Positions 33,170 through 44,777 of a DNA stretch of 64,000 nt are shown here, one piece after another; position 1 is the first letter of the stretch, and each line of letters opens with the position of its first letter. The notes under the pieces were generated by a model, which was given only the letters and a program-made list of their open reading frames with translations, was not told the origin of the DNA and did no database searches. Source of the stretch: Helicostylum pulchrum (lineage: Eukaryota; Mucoromycota; Mucoromycetes; Mucorales; Mucoraceae). The stretch lies in assembly GCA_025677825.1 (NCBI GenBank), contig JAIXMO010000001.1:496001-560000 (forward strand). The letters run 5' to 3'. Made by a program: the position numbers and the translations under genes.

Positions 33170-33679
33170 ATGAGGGAAGGGGAGACTGTAAGTGTTTCAA
33201 CCAGAAACATGATAATTCTAATCAAAGAAGATATAGAATATGGTCTTCGAATTGACCTCCTCGTTACAAGTGATGGATTGGATGAAAATGACGAAGATAC
33301 TGAACTTTGCTCTATTGAGTTCAAGAAAGAAACTGTTTCTGACAGCGTTTCTAACATACAACAAGGGAGGAACGTCAGAATTAATGCTTGTAACTTGAAT
33401 AAAAATCACCCTATTCCCAACAAATCTTCTCTGGATCTCCCTTATTATGATTTTACTGATAGAAAATCCTACTTGGCTCACAAGGTTGGTACGTTTGTAA
33501 TGCTAAAATTACTTCTAGATCTAGGCCTGTTTCGTCAATCAATCATTCAACTGTACATCTGGAAGAGAGAGACAGAAAACAACAACAACAAACTTTATGT
33601 ATCTCGTATCGAAATACAACCCAGCTTTGCTTTTAGAGACATCGCAAACGAAGTACTTAGTTTCTCGCTCTCCCTCTAG
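33170..33679 (+). CDS. PD-(D/E)XK-like nuclease-fold ORF, possibly 5' truncated (copy A)
   Basis: 169 aa from the first ATG. The same frame is open from 33092, after a TAA, and reads as protein (AFNSRKFIQLLEIVLDG), so the 5' end may be lost or on an unseen exon. The core is EDIEYGLRIDLLVTSDG, then ELCSIEFKKET about 20 residues later. An acidic residue in a beta strand (IDLLV) followed by E-x-K (IEFKK) is the catalytic layout of PD-(D/E)XK nucleases. A second, broken copy lies at 50293-50801 (-) with the same core, so this is a dispersed family. The C-terminal part (LAHKVGTFVMLKLLLDLG, ending SFAFRDIANEVLSF) is helical. Function is unknown and nuclease activity is inferred from the motif only. 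Confidence 0.5.
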   Translation: MREGETVSVSTRNMIILIKEDIEYGLRIDLLVTSDGLDENDEDTELCSIEFKKETVSDSVSNIQQGRNVRINACNLNKNHPIPNKSSLDLPYYDFTDRKSYLAHKVGTFVMLKLLLDLGLFRQSIIQLYIWKRETENNNNKLYVSRIEIQPSFAFRDIANEVLSFSLSL

Positions 33680-34455
33680 AATTTCTAATACCGTACCAGT
33701 AAAAAACTTTTTGTATGAATACGAAGAATAAACTGATGTACCTGATATACCTGCGCAAATAAATATATACAATCTTTTTCTATATAATTATCTACCTATA
33801 TTCCTCTTTTTTTTATTATTATTAAGAGATTAAGTAAACAAAGTTAAGAAATACAAATAAGATACAACTTTATTATTTACACAACTTCTGTCAGCGCAGA
33901 TTTTTTTTATTGTATAATGTTTTGGTTTGAATTGTTCAATTTGTAGCGTTTCTTGAGCTTTCCTCTTCATTGAGATAGTCTGGTTGGTTGAGAGTCAAAT
34001 GCATTTTTGAAACTTACTTTGCTCAAATCTTTAAATTTTATTTATTTGTCAGATGGTCATGCAAAATCCATTTTGGAAAGAAGCAAGGGCGGGAAGAAGT
34101 ACACAAGACATGGCAGTGAGAAGTAAAGCAACTCTTTTCGATTCATCTACCAATAGTAACTATTACAAGGTCTCTCTGCCAGTGAAAGAGTTATATGTCA
34201 AGGGACGTAACCACGTACAATAGGTAGAGAGATATCAGATTGTATTTTTTTTTTATTCTGCAACAAATAAACGCAAACACCTTTAAAAGTGAGGGGTCGT
34301 GCTTTTAGGGAAAGTCTCGGCATAGCTTAAATAGGTTTTTTTTTCTATTAATATTCTTTTTTTCTGCGCATGTTTAGAATGGCTATCAAATAAAATAACA
34401 TGTAAAAAAAATAACTGGTCAAATATGGTTCCCCTTTCAACAGACGATTTTATTA
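33680..34455. other. Intergenic region with a 56-codon ORF
   Basis: Mostly AT-rich spacer downstream of the nuclease-like ORF. A small open frame at 34053-34223 (+) is listed separately. The 3' flank of the GDSL gene occupies the right end. Confidence 0.4.
34053..34223 (+). CDS. Short ORF of 56 codons, doubtful
   Basis: Begins MVMQNPFWKEARAGRSTQDM and ends KGRNHVQ. The composition is balanced and protein-like rather than AT-skewed, and an intron-acceptor-like TTTGTCAG stands just before the ATG, so it may be a last exon. No partner exon was found and no family was recognised. It could be a leftover of a decayed gene. Confidence 0.2.
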   Translation: MVMQNPFWKEARAGRSTQDMAVRSKATLFDSSTNSNYYKVSLPVKELYVKGRNHVQ

Positions 34456-35658
34456 TTACCACCCAAGATCAAGAACAGTTTTATATATAGCGTTTGCCAT
34501 TTTTAAATGAGTACTAGTAGAAGGATGTAAATTATCCCACCATACTAAGCTGCACGAAAGAAAGAAAAAAAAATTAAATACACAGTGGAAAAGATCAATT
34601 GTTGATATATAAAAACTTACTCTTTGCAATGTGTTCCTTTCTCACAATGCGTGGCTGCATTTACTTGACTTTGATCCAATATACTTTGAAATAATTTATG
34701 CATATTAAAAAAAGAAGAAGAAACCATAGGAGTCTCACGCTGAAAGTCGGTCATCACACTTGTCAGTCTTTGATTATAATCTGACACTAGTTTTTGTAAT
34801 TCGAGTTTGGTTTGCGTGGAGAGTTTACTGTAAACAAGCGCAGTCTCTAATGGAATGAGTCCTATTAGCATGATATTATTTGCGCCAGATTCATATAATT
34901 TAGTCTAACGATATACATCTTAGTATAAAAAAAACTAGCGAATTTGATATACTTACCAAGTCTTGGTGTATACTGTTGATAACACCGTCTAGAATATCTC
35001 GTCTTTTTGGGTTGTCGTTGGGATGGAGTTTAAACAGCTCAAATATATCGTTTACACCCATCCATATAAAATAAATGGAGTGCTTTGTAGGTGCTTTTGA
35101 TTTGATATAGGCGTCTATTTGCATAGACATGTCTTCTGGTGGTCGTGCGATGAAATCCTACATATCTTGAATTTAACCAGCTTTTTTTTTCCTTTTTTTT
35201 TTTTTTTTTTTTTTGCTTACGTTGATAACGGTTGAACCTGATCGAGCAAAGTCAAATAAGAGAGCGTTATCAAATAACTCTATCAGGTATTCTACCCAAA
35301 GTGGACCATCGGCATACCTTTCAATCTAAATAAAATCACATAAATCATCATGCTGAATAGCAAGTAATTTATCTCTTCTTTTTTTTTTTTTTTTTACCTC
35401 TGATGTAGAAGGGCTTAAGCTAAATAAACAGGGTTCTTTTTAAAAAAGAAAAAAAAAAGATAGAATGCATAAAGAAACTAACCTTGACTTAGATATTCTA
35501 TAAGTTTTACTTTTATAAAACTTCGAAAAGGAACCATTGTCAGTGTACGAGTCTCCAAACGCAATAATGTTTTTAAAATTTGGTTTTGGCGGGTTTGGTA
35601 GAACAGTTTGAATTGAGACACTCAGAAGACAAGAAATCAATAAAACTTTTAGATACAT
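34456..35658 (-). CDS. Secreted GDSL-family esterase/lipase
   Basis: Six exons, complement(34456..34549, 34621..34904, 34957..35157, 35221..35325, 35398..35419, 35483..35658), 293 aa. A signal peptide (MYLKVLLISCLLSVSIQ) is followed by block I FGDSYTDNGSF with the catalytic serine, YADGPLWVEYL (block II region), DFARSGSTVIN, WMGVNDIFELF (block III with the oxyanion asparagine) and the C-terminal WDNLHPST carrying the Asp-x-x-His dyad. All catalytic positions of an SGNH hydrolase are present. The predicted role is extracellular ester hydrolysis of lipids or plant acetyl esters. Exon 2 is only 22 nt but is required to keep the frame between blocks I and II. Long T-runs fill two introns. Confidence 0.88.
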
Positions 35659-35860
35659 GTATTAAAAAGAAAAAAGTAAATGAAAGAAGTTGTAAAAATA
35701 ACTTTTTACATGTGGTTTTCTATTCTCCTTTGTTTGACTCTCTGTACGGGAGAAAAACATATTTTTGCACTTATCAGCTACCTACACAAAACCTTTTTTT
35801 ACTCCTTTAATAAAAAATTGTTACAATAGTATTTCGTGATTTTTATTGCAGTATACTATT

Positions 35861-38800
35861 TTAACCAAGTGGATCAAAAGCATGAAGATTGACCATTTTT
35901 GTTGGTTGAGTAGTGTTACTTTTTAATTGCGAACTGGAAGAAATAGGCTGTAATAATCCCATACCAGAAGACAATGGCATCATTGGTTGTGTTTGTGGTG
36001 CAGTTGCTATACTCCTTAAAGCGTTAAAGTTGGAGCTATTGTTTTGATTCATGGAGTTGCTTTGGAATGAAGGCGGTGTTGATAAAGAAGGAATTTGTTG
36101 TTGTTGTGCAGAAGTAGACCATCCATTTGTTTGTTGTGGTGAGGTCCAGGTATTGGTTGCAATTGGCTTTTGTGAATTCATACTGGGCGAAATAGGTACG
36201 CTCCAGTTATTAGTGGTTTGTTGATGAGGTGCCATAGGCTTTTGGGAATTCCAGTTAGTTGTAGCTGTTGTGGTAGGTGCCTTTACTGGAATAGAATTCC
36301 AGTTGGTCGTATTTGATTGTGAGTTCCAATTACTCGTAGAATTAGTAGTTGTAGCAGAGGCTACTGTTGGGTTAGATTTCCAGTTTGTAGAAGACGTTTT
36401 TTTGGGTGTAATCATAGGCTGACTTATAGGAGAGGTCCAAGTTTGTTGTTGTTGAGTGGGTTGGTTACTAAATAAATCGTTACTTTGTTCAGTACTTTTA
36501 CCACCGACAAGACTTTCAAAACTAACACCCGTATCATTGATAGTAGATATATTAACAGGTTGGGGTGATGAATTAACACTAACATTCCTTGTTTGCTCCT
36601 CTAATGATTTCACTTCTTTTAAATGTCGTACATGTGCATCCTCTACTCTCTTTGTTAAATCATGAATTGTTTTCATGAACTTTTGAAACTATATCGTAAC
36701 GTTTAATACTACTTCAATACCTCCTTTGTTAAAATATTTTTACCTGCTCTAAATTTAATAATGGTCCAAAACTCATTCTCCATAATTGAGGCAAGATTTC
36801 TGTAGCAATAATTTCCTTATCTGCAACCTTCCCCACTTCATCATATACAGCTAATGTAGCCAGCTACAACTAAATATTAGTGGTGTCGCTTATATATATA
36901 TGTACATTTATATCCTTACCATGACTGCGGGTTCTTTTGTCTTGATGTTTTTTAAAACGGGTACTAATTTTTCTTGTACAGTAAACTTATCCAATACTTT
37001 AATCATGGAATGAAAACAGATTAATGTACTGACTTTGACAGATAAAATAGTAGTTTGTACAAAGACAGCTTGTACTCTAGGGAACAAGGAGCTTTTAATT
37101 GCAGTGTAATCTAATGATTCGGCTAATGATGGAATAATACGTAAAGCCTTTTCTTGTACAACAGCAGTAGGTGCTTCTAATGCAGCATAAACAAGCGGCA
37201 TAACATCTATATGTAAACTGAATTAGTATAACAGTTCCAGTACCTGTATTATTTTCCTTTACCATCACGAAATGTTTCTCTCGGTGTCTTTTGTTGCAAT
37301 ATATCTAATTTTTCCAACAAGACAATCATATTTTGAGGCGGATCTCTTACATTGAATACAGGTTTTAAAGCGGGCAAAACTAAATCACAAAACTCTTGCT
37401 GGGATAATTTCTGAGTGATGATAAAGATATTGGGAATGGTATATGGTAATAGTTGAGCGTCTTTTAATTCTTCCAGTAGAGAAGGTAAGATCTTTCGTTT
37501 CAATACACGTTCAGGAAATTGACCCAACACACGAGCAAGCCCCTTCATAAATTGTGCTTTCTCTTCTCGTGTCTTTTCGGGGAAACTTTCTAAAAATTTC
37601 ATTGTTGAAACAAGTAAGTTGTCAAAATACTTGCTGTTTTGAAATTCGATAGGGGTCATTCTTTGTTTAGGGTGTCTGACAAGTAAGGTGCGAATCACTT
37701 GTTTCAGGTCGTCAGGGACATTGGTAAATTGTTGCGATGGAAACGATTTTACTTGGTTTTCAAACGTATGAAAACTATTAAACGTCTTGAGTAATGATAA
37801 TCCCTTATTGTGTACGGCATAAGCAAGACAACCAAGAGAAAACATGTCATTTGCTTGGCAAACATTATTATCTAATACAAACTCGGGTGCTGAATTTGTA
37901 AACAATGCACTTAGCCTTTTCTCCTTTTTACTTTTTCACATACTTTTTTTTTTTTTTACTTACCAGCATAATCCAAATTAATTTGACATGTCTCTGGTAA
38001 ATAATCATTGTTCTCGTATCCCATTTCACTTCCATCGCCATTGTTTAAAAATACACTAAACCCTAATCTATATACACATGTACAAGTTTAAGAATTTCCT
38101 CACGTTTAATAAAAATAATATTTACCCGCCAATCTTCCAATCACCCTATTATTAAAAAATATATATCAGTTATAAAACGTGGCATTTGTCTTGATTTGTG
38201 TAATAATTTACCTTGGAGTTAACAAAAATAGCGTCAGTTGTAAGATTGTGATGAACTACCTTGGCGTCGCTAAAGAACTGAAGACCTTTTCCGACTTGTA
38301 ATAAACCCTTCTGGATCTTTTTTTTTATTGTTGTCGTTAGTATAACTTGGTTATATTTTTCAAAAGGATGATATCCAAAATACCTCTAACTCGTCCAATT
38401 CCAAACTGGGTTCTTGAGACTCTGAAGAATAATTATCAGAACTCTTCACCAAATGAGTTAAGGAACCCATTAACGGTTCGGTAACAAACACAATTGAGCT
38501 ACGTGATTCACTAACGGGTTCAACTACTTCAAGAATAGAAGGATGTCGAAGTCTAGCTAAATTCCCTGCCTAACACAACTTAATATACTAAACCCTTTTT
38601 TTTTTTTTTTTTTTTTTTTTGCTTTATATATTCTAACCTCTTTCTTTAATAATTCATATACAATGTCAGTATCATGTTTTGAAGAACCACGTTCACGTCT
38701 AAAATTGGTTTCCAAAGACTTTTTTTCGAATATCTATTTTTTTTTAAAGAGGGCGATTTTTTGTTTAGGAAACTTTGCTTGAAACAAAGAAGAGTTACCG

Positions 38801-38957
38801 GATAACTTACAAATAAAGCCACTTTCTTTCCAGTTGTCTTTCGTTCACCTTGGTATATCTTCCAAAGTCCAGAAGAAGACACTTGTGACTGTATGTCATA
38901 TCGCGATGTAATGGGATTAGTTATCGAACTAATAAATGAATAAAACGCTGAGCTCAT
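35861..38957 (-). CDS. SCY1: SCY1-like pseudokinase (SCYL2 type)
   Basis: Ten exons, complement(35861..36688, 36745..36863, 36920..37206, 37263..37889, 37964..38067, 38126..38145, 38212..38316, 38384..38569, 38638..38733, 38811..38957), about 839 aa. The N-terminal kinase-like domain lacks catalytic residues: the HRD loop reads VVHHNLTTDAIFVN, the DFG site reads GGLGF, and the VAxK strand reads VALFV. It does keep an APE-like APEFVLDN. HEAT-like repeats follow (about 300-540; FPRVQAVFVQTTILSVKVST), then LPQLWRMSFGPLLNLEQFQKFM and a low-complexity tail rich in TNWNS-type repeats ending LHAFDPLG. SCYL2/Scy1 proteins act in clathrin-linked trafficking between trans-Golgi and endosomes. Exon 6 of the gene order counted from the C terminus (38126..38145) is only 20 nt. 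I count 119 nt for 36745..36863 where 120 are needed; see the finding. Confidence 0.85.
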
Positions 38958-39130
38958 GTAAAAAAAAAGTACAAGAAAAAAAGAAGTACGTTACTTTAAA
39001 AATAGAAATAATTCAAGCATAAAAATCAAAAAGTAATGTGACTCGTTCAACAAGAAAGAGAAAAAAAAAAAAAAAAAAAAAAAAAAGCAAAAAAAAAAAT
39101 CAAACAATTTCCTTTTTTTACCTTACAGTC

Positions 39131-40583
39131 ATGAGCAATTTCGATATTACAAAGCTAAGAGGGAATAATTCATTTGCTGCCTCTTTACAAAAACGTCAGT
39201 TCTACTTGTCATTTACTTATATACCTATACTAATAATAAAAAATAAAAAACTCTTTTTTATAGGCAAAGCATTAGGATTAATAGACTCTGATTCAGAAGA
39301 CGAGAGCCCGAAAAGAAAACCGAAGCGAACAAAGCCAGTGCAACCATCTACAACTGTTATTGAAGAAAATATCGTTAAAGAACCTATTCAACCACTTCAC
39401 ACAAACAACCACGTTCCGAATGGGTTCGAAAACAAATTATCAGAAACAAACCAGTACATTGCTGCTGCTGAAGCTCTTATTGCACAACCTCTCTTTAGGC
39501 AAACACAAACTAAACAAACTAAACAAACTGCTGCATACATTTCTCCTGAAGTTAAAGAAACTAAAAACATTCCTTTATTGTAAACAATCTCCCCTTTTTT
39601 TTAAAAAAAAAAGACTTTGTTTGCTTATCTTTTTTTTTTTTTTTACTTTATTAATAGTGAGTTATCAGACGATGACGACGATGTTGCTGTTCCAGGAGCA
39701 GAACTTGAAGATCTCGATCCTGAGCTGGAAGCATACCTTAGAGAATCTGCAGATAGTAACCAAAGTCAGCCACTTAAGGTGACAATGCGATTACAATACA
39801 CGCATAATTTTACAGATATAAGTGGACGAGCAATGGAAATGATTCAAACTTTAATGAAACCTGTCAAAGTGATTATAATGAATGCAAGTACACTTGAATA
39901 TGTATATATTCATATATTTTTACGAATTTTAATTTTTTTATTGTATTTGTAGAATGAGCAATTCCATAAGGTATTGGATTCATATTGTAACAAGAAGAGC
40001 TTAAAAAAATCGGATGTTGTGCTGACATATAAAGACGATCTTGTGTTTTTAAGCGGAACACCAGCTGGTTTGGGCATGAATGATATTGAGATTCATAATA
40101 TGAGTAAGTAAATTATTTAAAGTGCGTTATATGAGATCTAATTTTTTTTTATTGTATAGATGTCTATCCTATCCAGAGCTACAACGCAATGCTTGCCGAA
40201 AAAGAAAGGTTAAAATTAGAAAGGTTAAAGAAGTACAATAGCACAGATCAATTCGAGATGGAAGAGCCTTTACCGCCAACAGAAGAGAATAATAATAATG
40301 ATGTAGAAAAGATTATGCTCAAGTTGAGAGGAAAGGATAATAAGGATATCATATTGCGTATCAGACCTGTATGTTTACTTCGAAATTACTATACACAGCA
40401 AAAAAAAACTAAGTAACTTCTATTTCGTAGACTGCAACTTTGGCATTATTACTGCAATATTATAAACAATTTGCTCAAGTTACTGGGGACTTTAACTTAT
40501 CGTTTGAAGGCGAGCGTATGGACCTTAACCAAACCATTGAACAGGCCGATTTAGAAGATGAAGATCTTATTGAGGTTGTTTAA
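39131..40583 (+). CDS. Rad60/Esc2/NIP45-family (RENi) protein with SUMO-like domains
   Basis: Six exons: 39131..39194, 39264..39579, 39658..39883, 39953..40103, 40160..40368, 40431..40583; 372 aa. An acidic/basic N terminus (GLIDSDSEDESPKRKPKRTK, a likely nuclear signal) leads to two ubiquitin-like regions. The first is about residues 150-255 (PLKVTMRLQYTH .. DVVLTYKDDLVFLSG). The second is about 295-371 (KIMLKLRGKDNKDIILRIRP .. LSFEGERMDLNQTIEQADLEDEDLIEVV), which fits the Rad60-SLD type. RENi proteins bind the SUMO E2 and SUMO-targeted ligases and support homologous recombination and genome stability. The third intron has a GC donor (GCAAGT, 39884). The GT alternatives nearby break the frame or delete a strand. 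The domain order is as expected; the orthologue name is left open. Confidence 0.75.
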
Positions 40584-40803
40584 AATATACATAAAAAAAA
40601 TCTTATTCTACTGTAAATAATAAATTCAGAATTATTAAACACATACCAGATGTAAGAATGTTATAATTCCCGGGTTGAGAAGTATTTCAAATTTTGTGTA
40701 TGTGTGTTGCCTATTATATAAACAACAGAAAAAAAACTACTATTTGTCTATTTTTATACTTTTTTTTTAAGTTAGACAACGCTTTTTTATATATATACAA
40801 GTT

Positions 40804-42082
40804 ATGAAAGTAACGTTTATTTTACTATCCACTGCTACCACTCTCTTTGCTGGTGCAGTAACTGCATTTGATGTTCAAAAAATTAAAAAGGAATTATTAG
40901 AAGGAAAAATTGTACCTGATGGTAAGCTTTATATGAATTGTTTTTTATAGTCTCTAAATATATATGATAGCTTTGGATGAATTTGAACCTGTCACTGAAA
41001 TGAGAGTTACATACGGAGAGAAAACTGTTATAGAAAATGGTATAACTCTTAAACCAGAGCATACTTTAATTGCTCCTCGTCTCGGCTTCGACCCAAAAGC
41101 CGATACCGAATATACTATGGCCATGGTAACATATTTTCATACGTACGTCTCAGTTTTTTTTTATCTTATTTTTTTTTTTTTTTGTGCGTGTGTGTGTAGG
41201 TCAATTTAGACTCTAATGCTCCCCAAGTACTTCATTGGGTTACAACTAATATGAATGGTAAGTTTATATATATCATATGATGATAAAACAGAGTCTAATA
41301 AAAAAAACCCCATCGTGTTTGTAGGTACTGGTATAGAAGAAAGACATCAATTCACTGCTTATAGAGGCCCTACTCCTCCTCCTGGAGCTAAAGACCATCG
41401 TATCGTATATGCCTTATTCGAACAAGAGAACAAGAACCTTACTATCCCTCGTTTATCAAACCGTGTTCACTTTGATATCAAGAAGTTTGCTGCCGCTAAT
41501 AAGCTTAAGCTTGTCAATGCCGTCTACATGTTTACACAGCCTCAAGACGGTGTTAAACGAGTTCAAAACGAAATGAAACCAAATGGTATTTTGAATGACT
41601 TGTTTGATGATCTTGACGATATTTTTGATGATCTTGGGGGTGTCGTCGATGTAAATTTAGGCGGTAGTAACGATGAGGATGATTACTTTACAGATGAAGA
41701 TGACTTCTTCAGAGATAAAAACGATTTCTTTGATGATGACGATGATGATTTCTTTGATACTGATGATTTCTTTAAAGACGGAAGAGGAAAAGGTAAAGAT
41801 AAAGATAGAGGAAAAGGAAATGGCAAAGGTTCCGGTAATAACCATAACCATAACGATAATGATTATGATGATGATGATGATGATGATGAAGGAATTCATA
41901 TCGGTATTGGCCTTGGTGATGGTATTCAAATTGGTATTGGAGGTCACCATACTACTAGAGTCATTAATCATCCCAGACCTACTGGTACTCGCCGTTCTAG
42001 AAATACCCATGCTGCTCAAAACGGTGTTGAAGAGGAAGCATTTATTCCCTTTTCCACTAGAGCTAGTCCCACTTCAATCTAA
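40804..42082 (+). CDS. Secreted PEBP-like protein with acidic DDFF-repeat tail
   Basis: Four exons: 40804..40921, 40971..41125, 41200..41257, 41325..42082; 362 aa. A signal peptide (MKVTFILLSTATTLFAGAVTA) precedes a phosphatidylethanolamine-binding fold. Its elements are PRLGFDPKADTEYTMAMVNL, the ligand-site-like NLDSNAPQVLHWVTTNMNG and YRGPTPPPGAKDHRIVYALF. From about residue 215 the protein turns into a tail with repeated acidic-aromatic units (DEDDFFRD, KNDFFDDD, DDDFFDTDDFF), then a Gly/Lys stretch, a second Asp run, and a GIHIGIGLGDGIQIGIGGHH segment. The fold suggests lipid or small-ligand binding outside the cell. The tail is not part of usual PEBPs and may bind calcium or other cations, or the cell wall; that is inference. 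A TATA-like TTTATATATATA lies about 15 bases before the start. Confidence 0.8.
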
Positions 42083-43502
42083 GATATATATTTTCCTCTT
42101 AGATACTATCAAAACTAATTTATTAAAATAACATACATTTTTAACCTCTATTGTGTGAATCATCAAAATATCATTTAGAAAAATGTCATTTTAGTGACAT
42201 ATTTAGACTTTTATTGGCGCTTACAACCGAGAAATATATTTTGCTAAAGTAGCTGAATTTTTGTAAGCTTCGAAATACAATAGAACATTCCACACTTACT
42301 TAGGTACGAGCTACATATCTGTCAAATTCTGTCTTGTATTTGTTTGTATCTGTCCAGAAAGTTTACAGTGTGTCCCTAAATAACAATAAGTCCAAAATCC
42401 CGACCTAATTCCGAAAAAAAGGAAATCCAATTAAAAAACAACAAACGTACAAGTTTTGAAGGATTTGCCAACGAAAAGATGATTGCTAAATAGCTTTGGA
42501 AAATAACAGCTATCCTTTGATTGAGAATTTATAAGCAGTTTAAAATAAAGATAAAAATAAAATAGTTGGTATATAATTAAAATACACATAACTTTTAGTA
42601 TTTATATTTACTATTTCAGTTCATGGCCACTTGACTTACTCCATAATTGCAACTTTTCGATAATCATTATTTTTTTTTCTTATCACAGGTGTACACATAG
42701 GATTTTTCTTTAAAAAAAAAGGTGTAAAAAAATTATTTATGGAGGAGGGGACGATGGAGTATAATGTCTGGAAGCATACTCGTTCTACGTATATTTGATT
42801 GTGCCTATCAGAAAGGTACGTTCTGCCTCGGTGGTTCGAATTTGATATCATAAACTCGAGCCTTGTTTGTCATATAGTATAGGTTACTGAATCTTTCAAT
42901 AAAACCACCTTTTTTTATATATGGCCTATTTCTCACTCGATCGGCCTTATACGACGTACAGAAATATTTGATTTAAAAAGGTCATGCTAAAATATAATCC
43001 TATTTTATTCAATTAAATAATTTATAGTAGCGAAAATGATGCCGATTCAATTTTCTGATTTCATTTCTACACTACAAGGAGTTTTGACTGTGGTTCCCAT
43101 CTATTCAAAGTCTGTATATGTATATATGTATATATATAAGTGACTGATGCTTGAGTTATTCAAGAACATATTATTTATCAATACGTAAAAAAAGAAAAAG
43201 AGACAACGGGTCTTCGATTTTTGATAAAAAATAGAACTTTGAGAGCTTGAGTCAATTGGGAATAGGTTGCTATATGATAGGATGACGTTCTTTAAAGATA
43301 AAGATCTACCTAAATGTTACACAGAGCGTTACATATTTCAAATAAAGCTATGATGATGATGTTTATTAAACCAAACAGTACAAAACTCGAGAACGGGATT
43401 AAATAACAAGTAGTACAAATTAAAATGATATATGAAAGTGTGTTTTTTAAAATTTTAATAATATTTATAAAAAAAAGAGAGATATATAGGGGGAATCTAA
43501 AA
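42083..43502. other. Convergent intergenic region between PEBP and GMD genes
   Basis: About 1.4 kb without a supportable gene. A 71-codon frame at 42636-42851 (-) overlaps low-complexity runs and is probably fortuitous. A TATATG-rich tract lies near 43117-43138. Nothing else recognised. Confidence 0.5.
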
Positions 43503-44777
43503 TTACATTAATGTTGAAGAGTTAAGACCACCTTCAATATCGGCAACAACCATTTCAGTAACCAATTCATCGAAGGTAACCTTACGCTTCCAGCCCATTT
43601 CAGTGTTAGCCTTGGTTGGGTCACCCAATAAAATTTCTACTTCGGCAGGACGGAAGTACTTGGGATCAATACGAACACGAACCTTACCAGTTTCTGAATC
43701 TTTACCGATCTCATTTACACCCTCACCTTCCCAAACAATCGTACGACCAGTAACTCTAAAGGCCTTTTCGATAAAGCTACGAACAGTATGTGTTTCACCA
43801 GTAGCCAAAACGTAATCTACAGGCTTCTCTTGTTGTAACATGAGCCACATACCTTCAACATAATCACGAGCATGTCCCCAATCACGCTTAGCATCAATAT
43901 TACCGAGATAAAGACAATCTTGACGACCCAAGTGAATATCTGCAACAGCACGTGTAATCTTACGGGTAACAAAGGTACGTCCACGACGAGGAGATTCGTG
44001 GTTAAAAAGGATACCATTACAGGCGAACATATCATAAGATTCACGGTAGTTGACAGTGATCCAGTAAGCATAAAGCTTGGCAACGCCATAAGGAGAACGA
44101 GGATAAAAGGGGGTGGTTTCCTTTTGAGGAGTTTCAGCTACCTTACCGTAAAGTTCGGAAGTAGAAGCTTGATAGAAACGAACACGATCACTTAAACCAC
44201 AAGTACGAATAGCATCTAAAAGACGAAGAGTACCGAGTGCGTCAACATCACCGGTATACTCAGACATATCAAAAGAAACCTTGACGTGAGATTGAGCAGC
44301 CAAGTTGTAAACTTCAGTAGGTTGAATTTGAGAGATGATGTGAACAAGACATGTGGAATCAGTCAAATCACCATGATGAAGGAAGAATTTTACGCCTAAA
44401 TAAAGAGGATCGTCAGTTTTTCCACTAGGCGGATGTTTAAACACTTTTTTTTTTTCCTTTAATATTTACCTTGATCATGTCTATCCTTATAAATATGCTC
44501 AATACGACCAGTATTGAAAGAAGAAGATCTACGGATAATACCATGAACTTCATAACCCTTTTCTAATAAGAACTCGGTCAAATAAGAACCATCTTGACCA
44601 GTGACACCTATTATAAAATTTTATAAATTAGCAACCAACGCCAACGCCTGAAAAAAAAAAAAAAAAAAAAAAAAACTTACCAGTAACAAGAGCTACTTTA
44701 CGAGCCTTGTATTCTTCAATAGGCATAGCGGAGGTGTTACGTCCAACTAAGAGAGAGGCAATAAGGTTTTCAGACAT
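43503..44777 (-). CDS. gmd: GDP-mannose 4,6-dehydratase
   Basis: Three exons, complement(43503..44395, 44470..44607, 44681..44777), 375 aa, the usual family length. The short-chain dehydrogenase features are the NADP-binding [19 protein letters not shown] (about 33-51), [24 protein letters not shown], the catalytic Thr/Glu segment QASTSELYG and the Tyr-Lys pair in [12 protein letters not shown]. Substrate-site stretches such as FNHESPRRG and [17 protein letters not shown] follow. It converts GDP-mannose to GDP-4-keto-6-deoxymannose, the first step to GDP-fucose, in the cytosol. Fucose occurs in cell-wall glucuronans of this fungal group. No reductase partner (GDP-fucose synthase) lies in the window. 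Confidence 0.95.

Noticed and set aside
41657..42019. Antisense frame rich in Ile within the PEBP tail
   Set aside because: It is the reverse reading of the GAT/GAC-rich Asp repeats (ATC/GTC codons), so it is not an independent gene.
42828..42852. B-box-like GGTTCGAATTT
   Set aside because: The flanking bases do not form a T-stem and there is no upstream A box at tRNA spacing.
44649..44673. Possible alternative acceptor after the long homopolymer in GMD intron 1
   Set aside because: Using that CAG gives a stop within seven codons, while the distal acceptor at 44608 yields the conserved GVTGQDG motif.
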